From Bacillota bacterium (lineage in GTDB: Bacteria; Bacillota; Clostridia; Acetivibrionales; DTU013), in assembly GCA_023435805.1 (NCBI GenBank), contig JAEZMC010000253.1:1-21597 (forward strand): a stretch of DNA of 21,597 bases. The letters are read 5' to 3'. The translations under genes and the position numbers were made by a program. Of this stretch, positions 1 to 7,199 are shown in pieces (position 1 is the stretch's first letter; the number at the start of each line of letters is the position of its first letter). Under the pieces are notes generated by a model, which made no database searches, had not been told where the DNA came from, and saw only the letters and a list, made by a program, of their open reading frames with translations.

Positions 1-212
1 ATTTCAGCACTGACTATAACCATGGTCATGCCGATAGCCATAATCCCGATTTCAGTCATTTGTCTTATAATATTGATAAGATTCTGCGCCTTGAGAAAGG
101 ATGGCGATGCAATTGATAAAACGGCCATGATTCCGATTAAGACCATCAGTACGCCAAACTCTCTGAATGATTTATTTCCGCTTCTCCATTTCAGTGCTAG
201 TTGTTTTTCCAT
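1..212 (-). CDS. RbsC-type sugar ABC transporter permease, N-terminal fragment
   Basis: The first 70 residues of an inner-membrane permease are present; the rest lies left of the window. The reading begins MEKQLALKWRSGN, then a hydrophobic helix (about residues 21-36, GVLMVLIGIMAVLSIA), then SPSFLKAQNLINIIRQ and MTEIGIMAIGMTMVI. This is the usual opening of RbsC-like permeases (helix 1, a loop containing F.xxxNLxNIxRQ, then the GIMAIGMT helix). The ATG at 212 is chosen because GGAG lies just upstream; an in-frame ATG at 224 has no ribosome binding site. It follows the binding-protein gene on the same strand after 124 bases that hold a terminator-like hairpin, so it is the third gene of the operon. 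The ATPase subunit is not visible. The transported sugar is unknown. Confidence 0.85.
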   Translation of the reverse strand, partial: MEKQLALKWRSGNKSFREFGVLMVLIGIMAVLSIASPSFLKAQNLINIIRQMTEIGIMAIGMTMVIVSAE

Positions 213-258
213 AGCTATCTCCATTTGTAGAATATTTGATTCCTTGTGGTACGACCAT

Positions 259-308
259 AAAAAGGGGACTGCCACATTAATACATTTCTGATTATTATGA
301 CAGTCCCT
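259..308 (-). terminator. Terminator-like hairpin between binding protein and permease genes
   Basis: On the minus strand GGGACTG (307-301) pairs with CAGTCCC (271-265), and a T-run (263-259) follows. The loop is about 29 bases. It sits between the substrate-binding protein stop and the permease start. Such hairpins commonly lower downstream expression or stabilise binding-protein mRNA in ABC operons, so partial read-through is more likely than a full stop (inference). Confidence 0.6.
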
Positions 309-336
309 GCTGCTCTATGGTTCAACCGAAATATTA

Positions 337-1347
337 TTATTCTGGCTTAACATCGCTTATATTATCTTTATTTACCAGGAATGCCCCGGTGTTCATATTC
401 AATAAATCATAACCGTATTGGGACTTTGTGAATAATTGAATAACCGGATAGTATCCCTGCAGGAAAGGATTTTGGCCAATGGTCAGCTGCATGGCATTAT
501 TGGTGATATGCTTCAGCGTTCCTTCCGTCAAATCAAACCCTGCACCATATACCTTACCGTTTAATTTTTTTGATTCAATAAACGTTCCGATTGATTCACT
601 GAAAACATCCACACCTAAAAATGCTGTTACGTCAGGATGTGCCAGATAGGCGTTTTCAATGACACCAACCGCAGTGGTCAGGTCAGTCGTTATGTCAACC
701 AAATCAATAAATTCTATATCGGGGAATTCCTTGGCAGCTCTTTTTATACCTTGTTCACGTGCAATCAATGCACTGTCTGCCGGCGCACAGGAAGCTATGA
801 TATATTTACCTTTGCCTCCCATGACTTCTCCGAACATGTACTTGCCCAGCATATAACCGGAGTCTTCAAGATCCTGACCAACAAATACCGTACCGTCGTC
901 CTTGCCGGAATTCTGATTCAGACTGATAACAGGAATTCCTGCATCATTCGCCTTTTTAATCACATCGGCAAATCCGTCGGGATCCCATACAACCGTTGCG
1001 ATTCCATTATAACCGGAAGAAATACAGGTTTCGATCATACTGATCTGCTCTGCCAAATTGTTAGCCGTATTGGGTGCCATTACATCAACCTTGATACCCA
1101 ATGACTTACCAGCCTCTTCTGCACCCTGCTGGATCTTTGCATAAAACGAGCTGTTTAATGCGTGCAGTACAACAGCATACTTCAAATTGCTTGTGTTGGT
1201 GTTCGTGTCTGTAGAAACTGTACTTCCTGATTCCGTTGAAGTTCCTGCGCCTTCATTACCTGTGGCCGGTGCGGATGATGTACATCCGGCCAGCATACCC
1301 AATGCCATAACCGCACACAGTACAATCGCAGCAATTCTTTTCTTCAT
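337..1347 (-). CDS. RbsB-type sugar-binding lipoprotein of an ABC transporter
   Basis: This is a 336-residue substrate-binding protein for an ABC sugar importer, anchored outside the membrane. The N-terminus MKKRIAAIVLCAVMALGMLAGC is a lipoprotein signal peptide with an LAGC lipobox (Cys22). A Ser/Thr/Gly/Asn-rich tether runs to about residue 53, and then comes a periplasmic-binding-protein type 1 (Peripla_BP_4) fold. Recognisable family blocks are SSFYAKIQQGAEEAGKSLG, EQISMIETCISSGYNGIATV, NDAGIPVISLNQNSG and GFDLTEGTLKHI. The ATG at 1347 has GGAGGG upstream. It lies 29 bases after the UroD-like gene and before the permease, so the three genes form one operon. The ligand could be ribose, another pentose or hexose, a polyol or autoinducer-2; the sequence does not decide. 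Confidence 0.93.
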   Translation of the reverse strand: MKKRIAAIVLCAVMALGMLAGCTSSAPATGNEGAGTSTESGSTVSTDTNTNTSNLKYAVVLHALNSSFYAKIQQGAEEAGKSLGIKVDVMAPNTANNLAEQISMIETCISSGYNGIATVVWDPDGFADVIKKANDAGIPVISLNQNSGKDDGTVFVGQDLEDSGYMLGKYMFGEVMGGKGKYIIASCAPADSALIAREQGIKRAAKEFPDIEFIDLVDITTDLTTAVGVIENAYLAHPDVTAFLGVDVFSESIGTFIESKKLNGKVYGAGFDLTEGTLKHITNNAMQLTIGQNPFLQGYYPVIQLFTKSQYGYDLLNMNTGAFLVNKDNISDVKPE

Positions 1348-1376
1348 AATTCTTTCCCTCCGTTTTTAGTTTGCAT

Positions 1377-2618
1377 TTATGCATATTCTTTCACAGCTTC
1401 AAACATTGCGACGATGTTTTCCGGCGGAACGTTTGAAACAATATTGTGAACTTGTTGGAATATAAAGCCGCCGTCACGGAACATCACATCAAGATTCCTG
1501 CGCACATGATCTTTCACCTGTTGAGGTGTTCCATTCGGCAGAATATCCCGTGTATCACAACCGCCGCCCCAGAATGTAATGTCTTTTCCGAAGGTTGATT
1601 TCAATGTTTCCACATCCATGCCCTTGCAGCTGGTTTGAACCGGGTTGATCGCATCCATTCCCGCATCAATGATATCCTCCAGCAGCGGTGCTATTCCGCC
1701 GCAGCAGTGGAGACAAAGCTTGATATCAGGATTGAGCTTTTTGGCGTAACCCCACATTTCCTTATGGATCGGTTTAAAAAGCTCCCTGTACATTGCAGGC
1801 GAAATCTGAGGACCGGTTTGCATGCCCATATCATCGCCGCCAAAACCCATGACATCAATATTTTTACCGGTTGATTCTATGAAGTTTTTGATTCCTTCGA
1901 GATGGATTTCCAGAATTTTATCAAGATATTTCTGTATTTTTTCCGGATTCAGAGACATCTCCACCATGAAATTATCCTGGCGGTACAGGAAACCGCCCAT
2001 TTCATATATGCTGCCCCCGAAAGGTGCATAGATTGCTCTTTCTGTTGACTGGCGAAGCTTCGAGATATACTCTTTTCTTATAGCCATGTCCTCTTCGCCG
2101 TATCCTAATGGTGCCGGCGGTCCTGCGAATACATTCCACATAACCCCCTGCAAATCTTCCTCCAGGTTTGAAAAATCGTCCGAATCGGAATTTTCAAGCG
2201 GGTAATATGTCTTCTCGCAATATAAAACACCCTTTTTCCATATGGCAAGAGGCATGCCTTTGCTGTTGTACAATATTGAATTGCCGCCTTCTTTTCGTAT
2301 ATCAATATATGCCGGAATCTTGATCGGGGTGCCGTCCTGAAGCTCCCATTCCTTCCAGTACCCTTCATTCGACATAAAGTCGGTTCCGAAATTTACTACG
2401 TCAATACCGAGTATATCCAATACATCCTTCTCCGGGAAAACCAGCTGCTGGATAATGTCACATACGTATAGTTCACTTTTTTTCAAGCCCAGATACTCAC
2501 GCAGATTACGATATGCCTGTACGGAAAAATTGCTTGACATATGTCCTCCGCAATCAACCGGCACCCGGTCCGGCTGCTGATGATTCAGTGCTGCCTTTAC
2601 TCTTTCTCTTGAATTCAT
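1377..2618 (-). CDS. Uroporphyrinogen decarboxylase superfamily protein (methyltransferase-like, function unknown)
   Basis: This is a 413-residue member of the UroD/MtaA/CmuA superfamily (TIM barrel). It opens NSRERVKAALNHQQPDRVPVD, the start usual for the methyltransferase-like branch. It lacks the RQAGRY signature of true HemE, so haem synthesis is unlikely. Around residues 258-283 it has GFGGDDMGMQTGP.ISP.MYRELFKP. LCLHCCGG (302-308) contains His304-x-Cys306, the spacing of zinc ligands in MtaA-type corrinoid methyltransferases. Cys354 follows in GGGCDTRDILPNGTP. Near the C-terminus is QQVHNIVSNVPPENI (389-403), with His391 roughly where MtaA has a Cys ligand. The ATG at 2618 is chosen over an upstream GTG at 2633 because AAAGGAG lies between them. 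It is the first gene of the operon with a sugar-binding protein and permease. The reaction is unknown; a methyl-transfer or decarboxylation role is only possible. Confidence 0.88.
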   Translation of the reverse strand: MNSRERVKAALNHQQPDRVPVDCGGHMSSNFSVQAYRNLREYLGLKKSELYVCDIIQQLVFPEKDVLDILGIDVVNFGTDFMSNEGYWKEWELQDGTPIKIPAYIDIRKEGGNSILYNSKGMPLAIWKKGVLYCEKTYYPLENSDSDDFSNLEEDLQGVMWNVFAGPPAPLGYGEEDMAIRKEYISKLRQSTERAIYAPFGGSIYEMGGFLYRQDNFMVEMSLNPEKIQKYLDKILEIHLEGIKNFIESTGKNIDVMGFGGDDMGMQTGPQISPAMYRELFKPIHKEMWGYAKKLNPDIKLCLHCCGGIAPLLEDIIDAGMDAINPVQTSCKGMDVETLKSTFGKDITFWGGGCDTRDILPNGTPQQVKDHVRRNLDVMFRDGGFIFQQVHNIVSNVPPENIVAMFEAVKEYA

Positions 2619-2646
2619 ATAGACTCCTTTCACAATAGAAATTTTA

Positions 2647-2724
2647 ACTTGGCGTGTTAATTTTCTTGATATGCTTTGTCCATTATGTGTTCTATTTTGT
2701 GCATGATTCCCGTAAATGCCAAGT
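2647..2724. repeat. Widely spaced inverted repeat ACTTGGC ... GCCAAGT upstream of the UroD-like gene
   Basis: ACTTGGC at 2647-2653 and GCCAAGT at 2718-2724 are exact inverted copies with 64 bases between them. The first copy sits inside TTAAC-N7-GTTAA (2644-2660). One copy overlaps the candidate -35 and the other lies in the leader. This could be an operator pair, but 7-base arms in AT-rich DNA may also occur by chance. Confidence 0.3.
2694..2722 (-). promoter_or_regulatory. Candidate sigma-A promoter of the UroD-like/transporter operon
   Basis: On the minus strand TTGGCA (2722-2717) is followed after 17 bases by CAAAAT (2699-2694). The -35 matches consensus in 5 of 6 and the -10 in 4 of 6. 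It lies about 75 bases upstream of the start at 2618. The -35 overlaps one arm of an ACTTGGC/GCCAAGT inverted repeat. The call is moderate because the -10 is weak. Confidence 0.4.
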
Positions 2725-2873
2725 ACATCGTTTTACTTCTATTTTTTCCTCTATTTCTCATGTCATTTTCGTTAACCGTCTTGTAAGTATTGTTGCATTT
2801 TATTGACGTTATGTCAACAATATTTTAGACATTTTGTATGGATTTTTTAAAACACCATTCATTTTTTAGCATA

Positions 2874-2902
2874 TTGACAGGTCATTTTTCATAAAATATA
2901 AT
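2874..2902 (+). promoter_or_regulatory. Consensus sigma-A promoter of the kinase gene
   Basis: TTGACA at 2874-2879 and TATAAT at 2897-2902 are separated by exactly 17 bases, matching the consensus in all 12 positions. The start point would fall near 2909, leaving a leader of about 44 bases before the kinase start at 2953. A promoter this strong needs tight control, which fits the operator-like palindrome just downstream. Confidence 0.85.
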
Positions 2903-2923
2903 AATCCATGTAGAATGAAAAAT
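2884..2923. repeat. Nine-base inverted repeat bracketing the -10 box
   Basis: ATTTTTCAT (2884-2892) and ATGAAAAAT (2915-2923) are perfect inverted copies separated by 22 bases. The -10 hexamer and the probable transcription start lie between them. It may be a second regulatory site or a result of AT richness. Confidence 0.4.
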
Positions 2924-2928
2924 TTCTA

Positions 2929-2942
2929 ATAAAACGTTTTAT
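2929..2942. promoter_or_regulatory. LacI-family operator-like palindrome over the kinase ribosome binding site
   Basis: ATAAAACGTTTTAT is a perfect 14-base palindrome centred on CG, the usual form of LacI/GalR-family operators. It lies about 20-33 bases downstream of the predicted transcription start and ends just at the GGAG (2943-2946) that serves the start at 2953. A bound repressor would block elongation. The LacI-type gene at 3952 is the natural candidate (inference). Confidence 0.65.
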
Positions 2943-2952
2943 GGAGATGCAC

Positions 2953-3852
2953 ATGAAAATATTATGTTATGGATCCTTAAATCTAGACTATTTCTATAAG
3001 GTTGATCACATTGTTCAGCCGGGAGAAACAACCATGGCCATGTCATATCAGGTGTTTGACGGCGGGAAGGGCTTGAATCAGGCTATTGCCCTAGGCAGAG
3101 CAAACGCAGCCTGCAGTATGGCCGGAATGATAGGCCGGGACGGAATTCATCTGCTGGCATGGCTGCAGCAAAGCCATGTTAACACAGATTTTATTGTTGT
3201 CAGTGAACATACAACCGGACACACCACCATACAGGTTGACAAAACCGGTCAAAACTCAATCATTTATTATCCGGGTGCAAACCGGATGATTGATAAAACC
3301 AACGTACAGCATGTTCTATCGCATTTTGAGCCAGGTGATTTTATTCTGCTTCAAAATGAAATCAATGATGTCCCGTATATTATTGAACAAGCAAAGCAAA
3401 AAGGCATGAAAATAGCCTTTAATCCTTCGCCCATCACTGACGGTCTCCTTCACTACCCTTTGCATCTGGTAGATCTTATCATTTTAAATGAGATTGAAGG
3501 ATTTGAATTAACACAGGAAAAATCTAATGAGAGCATCATTAAAAAGCTTCATCAGGCTTATCCTAAAACTTCGGTACTTCTGACTCTGGGTAAAAAGGGT
3601 GTTATTTTTAGTGATGGAAAAAATATATACCATCATGGTATATATGATGTGAAAGCTGTTGATACAACAGCCGCCGGAGATACATTTACCGGTTATTTTC
3701 TTGCCTCCTATGCAAATAACGAACCAATTGAAGAATGCCTGCGCAAAGCTTCCATTGCATCATCATTAACCGTTTCAAGGCAGGGTGCATCAACCTCCAT
3801 CCCATTTCTGTCAGAGGTTGAAAACTGTAAACTTAATTTAGTAAATATTTAA
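2953..3852 (+). CDS. PfkB/ribokinase-family carbohydrate kinase
   Basis: This is a 299-residue cytosolic kinase that uses ATP to phosphorylate a sugar, sugar acid or nucleoside. The N-terminal substrate motif is GGKGLNQA (residues 37-44), matching ribokinase GGKGANQA, and GRDG follows at 61-64. LNEIE (178-182) corresponds to the NxxE magnesium region. DTTAAGDTF (237-245) is PfkB signature 2, with catalytic Asp243. Length and motifs are closest to ribokinases. The ATG at 2953 is chosen over the ATG at 2941 because GGAG (2943-2946) sits 6 bases before it and the product then begins MKILCYGSLNLDYF, as the family does. It is divergent from the transporter operon and followed by the LacI regulator. 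The substrate is probably what the transporter imports (inference). Confidence 0.92.
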   Translation: MKILCYGSLNLDYFYKVDHIVQPGETTMAMSYQVFDGGKGLNQAIALGRANAACSMAGMIGRDGIHLLAWLQQSHVNTDFIVVSEHTTGHTTIQVDKTGQNSIIYYPGANRMIDKTNVQHVLSHFEPGDFILLQNEINDVPYIIEQAKQKGMKIAFNPSPITDGLLHYPLHLVDLIILNEIEGFELTQEKSNESIIKKLHQAYPKTSVLLTLGKKGVIFSDGKNIYHHGIYDVKAVDTTAAGDTFTGYFLASYANNEPIEECLRKASIASSLTVSRQGASTSIPFLSEVENCKLNLVNI

Positions 3853-3878
3853 CTTTGGAATAATTTACTCTGTCATAA

Positions 3879-3907
3879 TTTACATAATGAGAATAACACA
3901 CTATAAT
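3879..3907 (+). promoter_or_regulatory. Separate promoter of the LacI-family regulator
   Basis: TTTACA (3879-3884) and TATAAT (3902-3907) are 17 bases apart. The -35 matches 5 of 6 and the -10 all 6. It lies in the 99 bases between the kinase stop and the regulator start. No terminator is visible after the kinase, so read-through is also possible. Confidence 0.65.
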
Positions 3908-3951
3908 GTATATTGTGGCAGGCTGGTACTTTTTACTTGGAGGGCAAAACA

Positions 3952-4971
3952 TTGCGAGCAACTATTAAGGATGTAGCAGTTAAAGCCGGCGTTTCTACAA
4001 CCGCTGTGTCGCTTGTGCTAAATGGAAAAGACGGTAACATTTCAGATAAAACCAAAAAGCAGATCCTGGATGCAGTTGAAAAACTGAACTATAGGCCGAA
4101 TCATATCGCAATGAGTATGGTCACAAAAACCACGCAGACCATCGGTTTAGTCCTGCCCGATATCAGCAATATCTATTTTTCCGAGCTTTCCAAGCTAATT
4201 GAGCAGGCCTGCTACGAAAATGGCTACAACGTACTTTACGGGAACACCCACGACATGGCGAGGAGAGACATCGACTATATCAATATTTTTCTGGATCGCA
4301 ATGTCGATGCCATCATTGTCATTTTATCCAATTCAATTGATGAACACCTGCGGGATATAAAGAAGATCATCATGAATTCTGAAACGCCTTTTATTGTTGT
4401 CGACCGCATGCTTGATATTGATGAGTGTACAACGGTCGTTGTCAATCAGCAGCTGGGCGGCTATCTGGCTACGCAGCATCTGCTCAACCTGGGTCACCGC
4501 TCCATTGGCTGTATAACCGGCCCAAGGAATGTTTACAGTTCCAACGAACGTTTAAACGGTTATATGGCAGCATTAACGGAAGCAAACATTCCAATACAGG
4601 AAAATCTCATCTATGAAGGGGATTTTCACAGGGAAAGCGGCATGGAAGCCCTTCCCTATCTGCTTGGAAGGGGTGTTACAGCCATTTTCGCATTTAACGA
4701 TATGATGGCGCTGGGTGTCTATAAGCAGGCTGGTTATTACAATCTTTCCATACCGGATAATCTGTCACTTGTGGGATATGACGATATTTTTATCTCCGAC
4801 TTCCTGACACCGCCGCTTACATCCATTGAGCAGCCGGTAAAAAGTCTTGCGGACGAAGCTGTTAACCAGGTTTTGCAGGCAATTCAAAAGAAACGCGGCA
4901 GCAAGAGCATTTGGACCTTTGATCCGGTTCTAAAAGTCCGTGGCAGCACGAAAGCAATCCAAGCCAGGTAA
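3952..4971 (+). CDS. LacI/RbsR-family transcriptional regulator
   Basis: This is a 339-residue sugar-responsive DNA-binding protein. The N-terminal helix-turn-helix and hinge are typical: RATIKDVAVKAGVSTTAVSL followed by VLNGKDGNISDKTKKQI and LNYRPNHIA. A periplasmic-binding-protein-like sensor domain follows from about residue 60 (TIGLVLPDISNIYFSEL, FIVVDRML, GHRSIGCITGP, AIFAFNDMMALG, VGYDDIFISDFLTPPLTSI). The TTG at 3952 is taken as the start because GGAGGG (3939-3944) lies 7 bases upstream and family members begin M-x-TIKDVA. A longer reading from 3913 adds 13 residues with no family match. It probably controls the divergent transporter/kinase locus through the CG-centred palindrome at 2929-2942 (inference). 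Confidence 0.93.
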   Translation: MRATIKDVAVKAGVSTTAVSLVLNGKDGNISDKTKKQILDAVEKLNYRPNHIAMSMVTKTTQTIGLVLPDISNIYFSELSKLIEQACYENGYNVLYGNTHDMARRDIDYINIFLDRNVDAIIVILSNSIDEHLRDIKKIIMNSETPFIVVDRMLDIDECTTVVVNQQLGGYLATQHLLNLGHRSIGCITGPRNVYSSNERLNGYMAALTEANIPIQENLIYEGDFHRESGMEALPYLLGRGVTAIFAFNDMMALGVYKQAGYYNLSIPDNLSLVGYDDIFISDFLTPPLTSIEQPVKSLADEAVNQVLQAIQKKRGSKSIWTFDPVLKVRGSTKAIQAR

Positions 4972-4998
4972 ATTTCCTTAAATGTATCTTTCCCCGTG

Positions 4999-6981
4999 TC
5001 AGCTTACATCGATCATGTCCATATAGCGTGTCCCATTCTCTTCGATAAAGCCTTTTCTGCCCTGTAAATTGTCGCCGAGCAACAGATCAAACATCAGCTC
5101 GGTTTTTTCCATGTCATCCGGTATGATTTTGATAAGCCTTCTGGTCTCCGGATTCATAGTAGTCAGCCACATCATATCGGGTTCATTTTCGCCAAGACCC
5201 TTGGATCGCTGGATAGTATACTTGTTTCCCTCCAGTTTGGAAAGGATTTGCGCCTTCTCCTTCTCCGAGTAGGCGAAATAGGTTTTACTCTTGGAGGTGA
5301 TTTCAAACAGCGGAGATTCCGCAATGAAAACCTTGCCCTCCTGGATCAGGGTTGGCACCAGCCTGTAAAGCATGGCCAGGATCAGCGTCCTGATCTGGAA
5401 GCCATCCACATCCGCATCGGTGCATATAATGACCTTGGCCCATCTGAGATTGGCCAGATCGAAGGTGTTCAAATCCTTGTTGTGCCTTGATTTGATTTCC
5501 ACACCGCAACCCAACACCTTCAACAGGTCTATGATGATATCGTTTTTAAAAATGCTGTCGTACTCTGCCTTCAGACAGTTTAATATCTTGCCCCGTACCG
5601 GCATGATGGCTTGAAAATCCGCATCTCTTCCCATTTTGCAGGAACCCAGCGCGGAATCCCCCTCCACGATATAAAGCTCCCGTTTGTTCAGATCCTTTGT
5701 CCTGCAGTCTACAAATTTCTTAACCCTGTTGGATATGTCAATGCTGCCGCCAAGCTTCTTTTTAATGTTGATCCTGGTTTTCTCCGCTGTTTCACGGCTG
5801 CGCTTGTTGACCAGGATCTGTTCTATGATCTTATCGCTTTCCAGCTTGTTTTCAATCAGGTAAACCTCCAGCTGCTGCTTCAGAAAATCCGTCATGGCCT
5901 CCTGGATGAATTTATTCGTTATCGATTTTTTTGTCTGGTTTTCATAACTGGTTACGGTCGAAAATGAGCTTGTCACAAGCACCAGACTGTCCTGAATGTC
6001 TGTAAAGGTGATCTTCGCCTCATCCTTGTTATACTTGCCCCTGCTTTTGATGCATTTGTCCAGTTCCTGGACGAATGCTGCCTTGACAGCCCGGTCCGGT
6101 GAACCGCCATACTCAAGATAACTGGAATTGTGGTAATATTCCAGAAGATTGACTTCGTTATTAAAACAGAAGGCTATCTGCATTTTCACCCTGTACTCGG
6201 GCTTGTCCTCCCTGTCCTTGCCCTTGACGGAGGTTTCATAATACTGTATTCCTGTAAACCCCTTCTCCCCGCTGACCTCAGACAGGTATCCGACGATTCC
6301 GTCTTCGTAGCAGAATTCGTATACATTTCCCGAGGCCTCGTCGAGCAGCACAAATTTCAGGCCCGCATTGACAACGGCCTGCTTTTTCAGCGTAGTCATA
6401 AAAAATTCCAGCGGAATATCAATATCTGTAAACACTTCAAGGTCGGGCTTCCACTTCTGAATAGTACCGGTACTCTCATATTTGTACTTTTCCTTCATCA
6501 GGCCGCCTACATTTTCGCCCTTTTCAAAATGAAGGTCGTATCGGTACCCGTCTCTGAACACGGTAACATCCAAATATTCGGAGCTGTATTGGGTCGCACA
6601 GCTGCCAAGCCCGTTGAGCCCGAGACTGAATTCGTAATTTTCGCCCGAATTATTCTTATATTTGCCGCCCGCATACAACTCACAGAATACCAGCTCCCAG
6701 TTGTACCGGTCTTCCTTTGCGTTAAAGTCGAGCGGAATACCTCTTCCGTAGTCTCTTACCGAGATGGAACAGTCACTGTGACGGGTAACCTCAATTTTAT
6801 TGCCGTATCCCTCGCGGGCTTCGTCAATTGAATTTGACAAGATCTCAAAAAAAGAATGCTGACAGCCTTCAATGCCATCCGACCCGAATATGACCCCCGG
6901 CCTGAGCCTGACCCTGTCCGCTCCCTTAAGTGAAGATATGCTTTCGTTGCCATAGACCTCGGCTTTCTTCCCCTTTGTCAT
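4999..6981 (-). CDS. Divergent GyrB/ParE-like type II topoisomerase B subunit
   Basis: This 660-residue protein has the full B-subunit layout. The GHKL ATPase has EILSNSIDE (46-54; Glu46, Asn50), DYGRGIP (77-83) and GLNGLGS (121-127). A transducer region carries the QTKK loop (349-352). The TOPRIM domain has IVEGDSALGS (438-447; Glu440), PVRGKIL (461-467) and TDADVDG (521-527). The C-terminal block is SKGLGENEPDMMWLTTMNPETR. Catalytic residues are conserved but several loops differ from housekeeping GyrB, for example GLNGLGSCAT in place of the usual GGLHGVG form. The ATG at 6981 has GGAGGG 9 bases upstream; the longer reading from 7035 would start almost at the predicted transcription start. 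No GyrA/ParC-like gene is in the window, and the next gene downstream is convergent. It is probably an extra ParE-like enzyme rather than housekeeping gyrase. Confidence 0.9.
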   Translation of the reverse strand: MTKGKKAEVYGNESISSLKGADRVRLRPGVIFGSDGIEGCQHSFFEILSNSIDEAREGYGNKIEVTRHSDCSISVRDYGRGIPLDFNAKEDRYNWELVFCELYAGGKYKNNSGENYEFSLGLNGLGSCATQYSSEYLDVTVFRDGYRYDLHFEKGENVGGLMKEKYKYESTGTIQKWKPDLEVFTDIDIPLEFFMTTLKKQAVVNAGLKFVLLDEASGNVYEFCYEDGIVGYLSEVSGEKGFTGIQYYETSVKGKDREDKPEYRVKMQIAFCFNNEVNLLEYYHNSSYLEYGGSPDRAVKAAFVQELDKCIKSRGKYNKDEAKITFTDIQDSLVLVTSSFSTVTSYENQTKKSITNKFIQEAMTDFLKQQLEVYLIENKLESDKIIEQILVNKRSRETAEKTRINIKKKLGGSIDISNRVKKFVDCRTKDLNKRELYIVEGDSALGSCKMGRDADFQAIMPVRGKILNCLKAEYDSIFKNDIIIDLLKVLGCGVEIKSRHNKDLNTFDLANLRWAKVIICTDADVDGFQIRTLILAMLYRLVPTLIQEGKVFIAESPLFEITSKSKTYFAYSEKEKAQILSKLEGNKYTIQRSKGLGENEPDMMWLTTMNPETRRLIKIIPDDMEKTELMFDLLLGDNLQGRKGFIEENGTRYMDMIDVS

Positions 6982-7036
6982 TCGTGTATTCCCTCCGGCT
7001 TCAATATAGCTAAAAAAGGGATTTTCCCCTGCCAAT

Positions 7037-7065
7037 ATTATTCCTTAAAGATTTTTTAAAGTCAA
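7037..7065 (-). promoter_or_regulatory. Promoter of the GyrB/ParE-like gene
   Basis: On the minus strand TTGACT (7065-7060) is followed after 17 bases by AATAAT (7042-7037). Both hexamers match 5 of 6. Transcription would begin near 7030, giving a leader of about 50 bases and supporting the start at 6981. Confidence 0.55.
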
Positions 7066-7199
7066 GGAAAATAATCGTATGGACCGTTGCCCGACGAAGA
7101 GCTTTCTATCTGTCCGACAGTTATGAATTGACAGCGGTGAATGATATTGCCAGCATCTTTTTATAAAATTCTTCAAATTATATTTTTGAGGTGATCATA

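Noticed and set aside
637..1104. 155-residue plus-strand frame opposite the sugar-binding protein
   Set aside because: It is a shadow of a well-supported lipoprotein gene, with no ribosome binding site or recognisable domain.
1377..2618. HemE (uroporphyrinogen III decarboxylase) of haem synthesis
   Set aside because: The RQAGRY substrate-binding signature is absent, the protein is longer than HemE, and the operon is a sugar transporter rather than haem genes.
5248..6831. Several long plus-strand open frames opposite the GyrB/ParE-like gene
   Set aside because: They lack ribosome binding sites and family resemblance, and lie antisense to a gene with complete ATPase and TOPRIM motifs.
7110..7120. 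CTGTCCGACAG dyad upstream of the LysM-CAP gene
   Set aside because: The arms are 5 bases with a 1-base centre and it is not placed against a recognisable promoter; too weak to call an operator.
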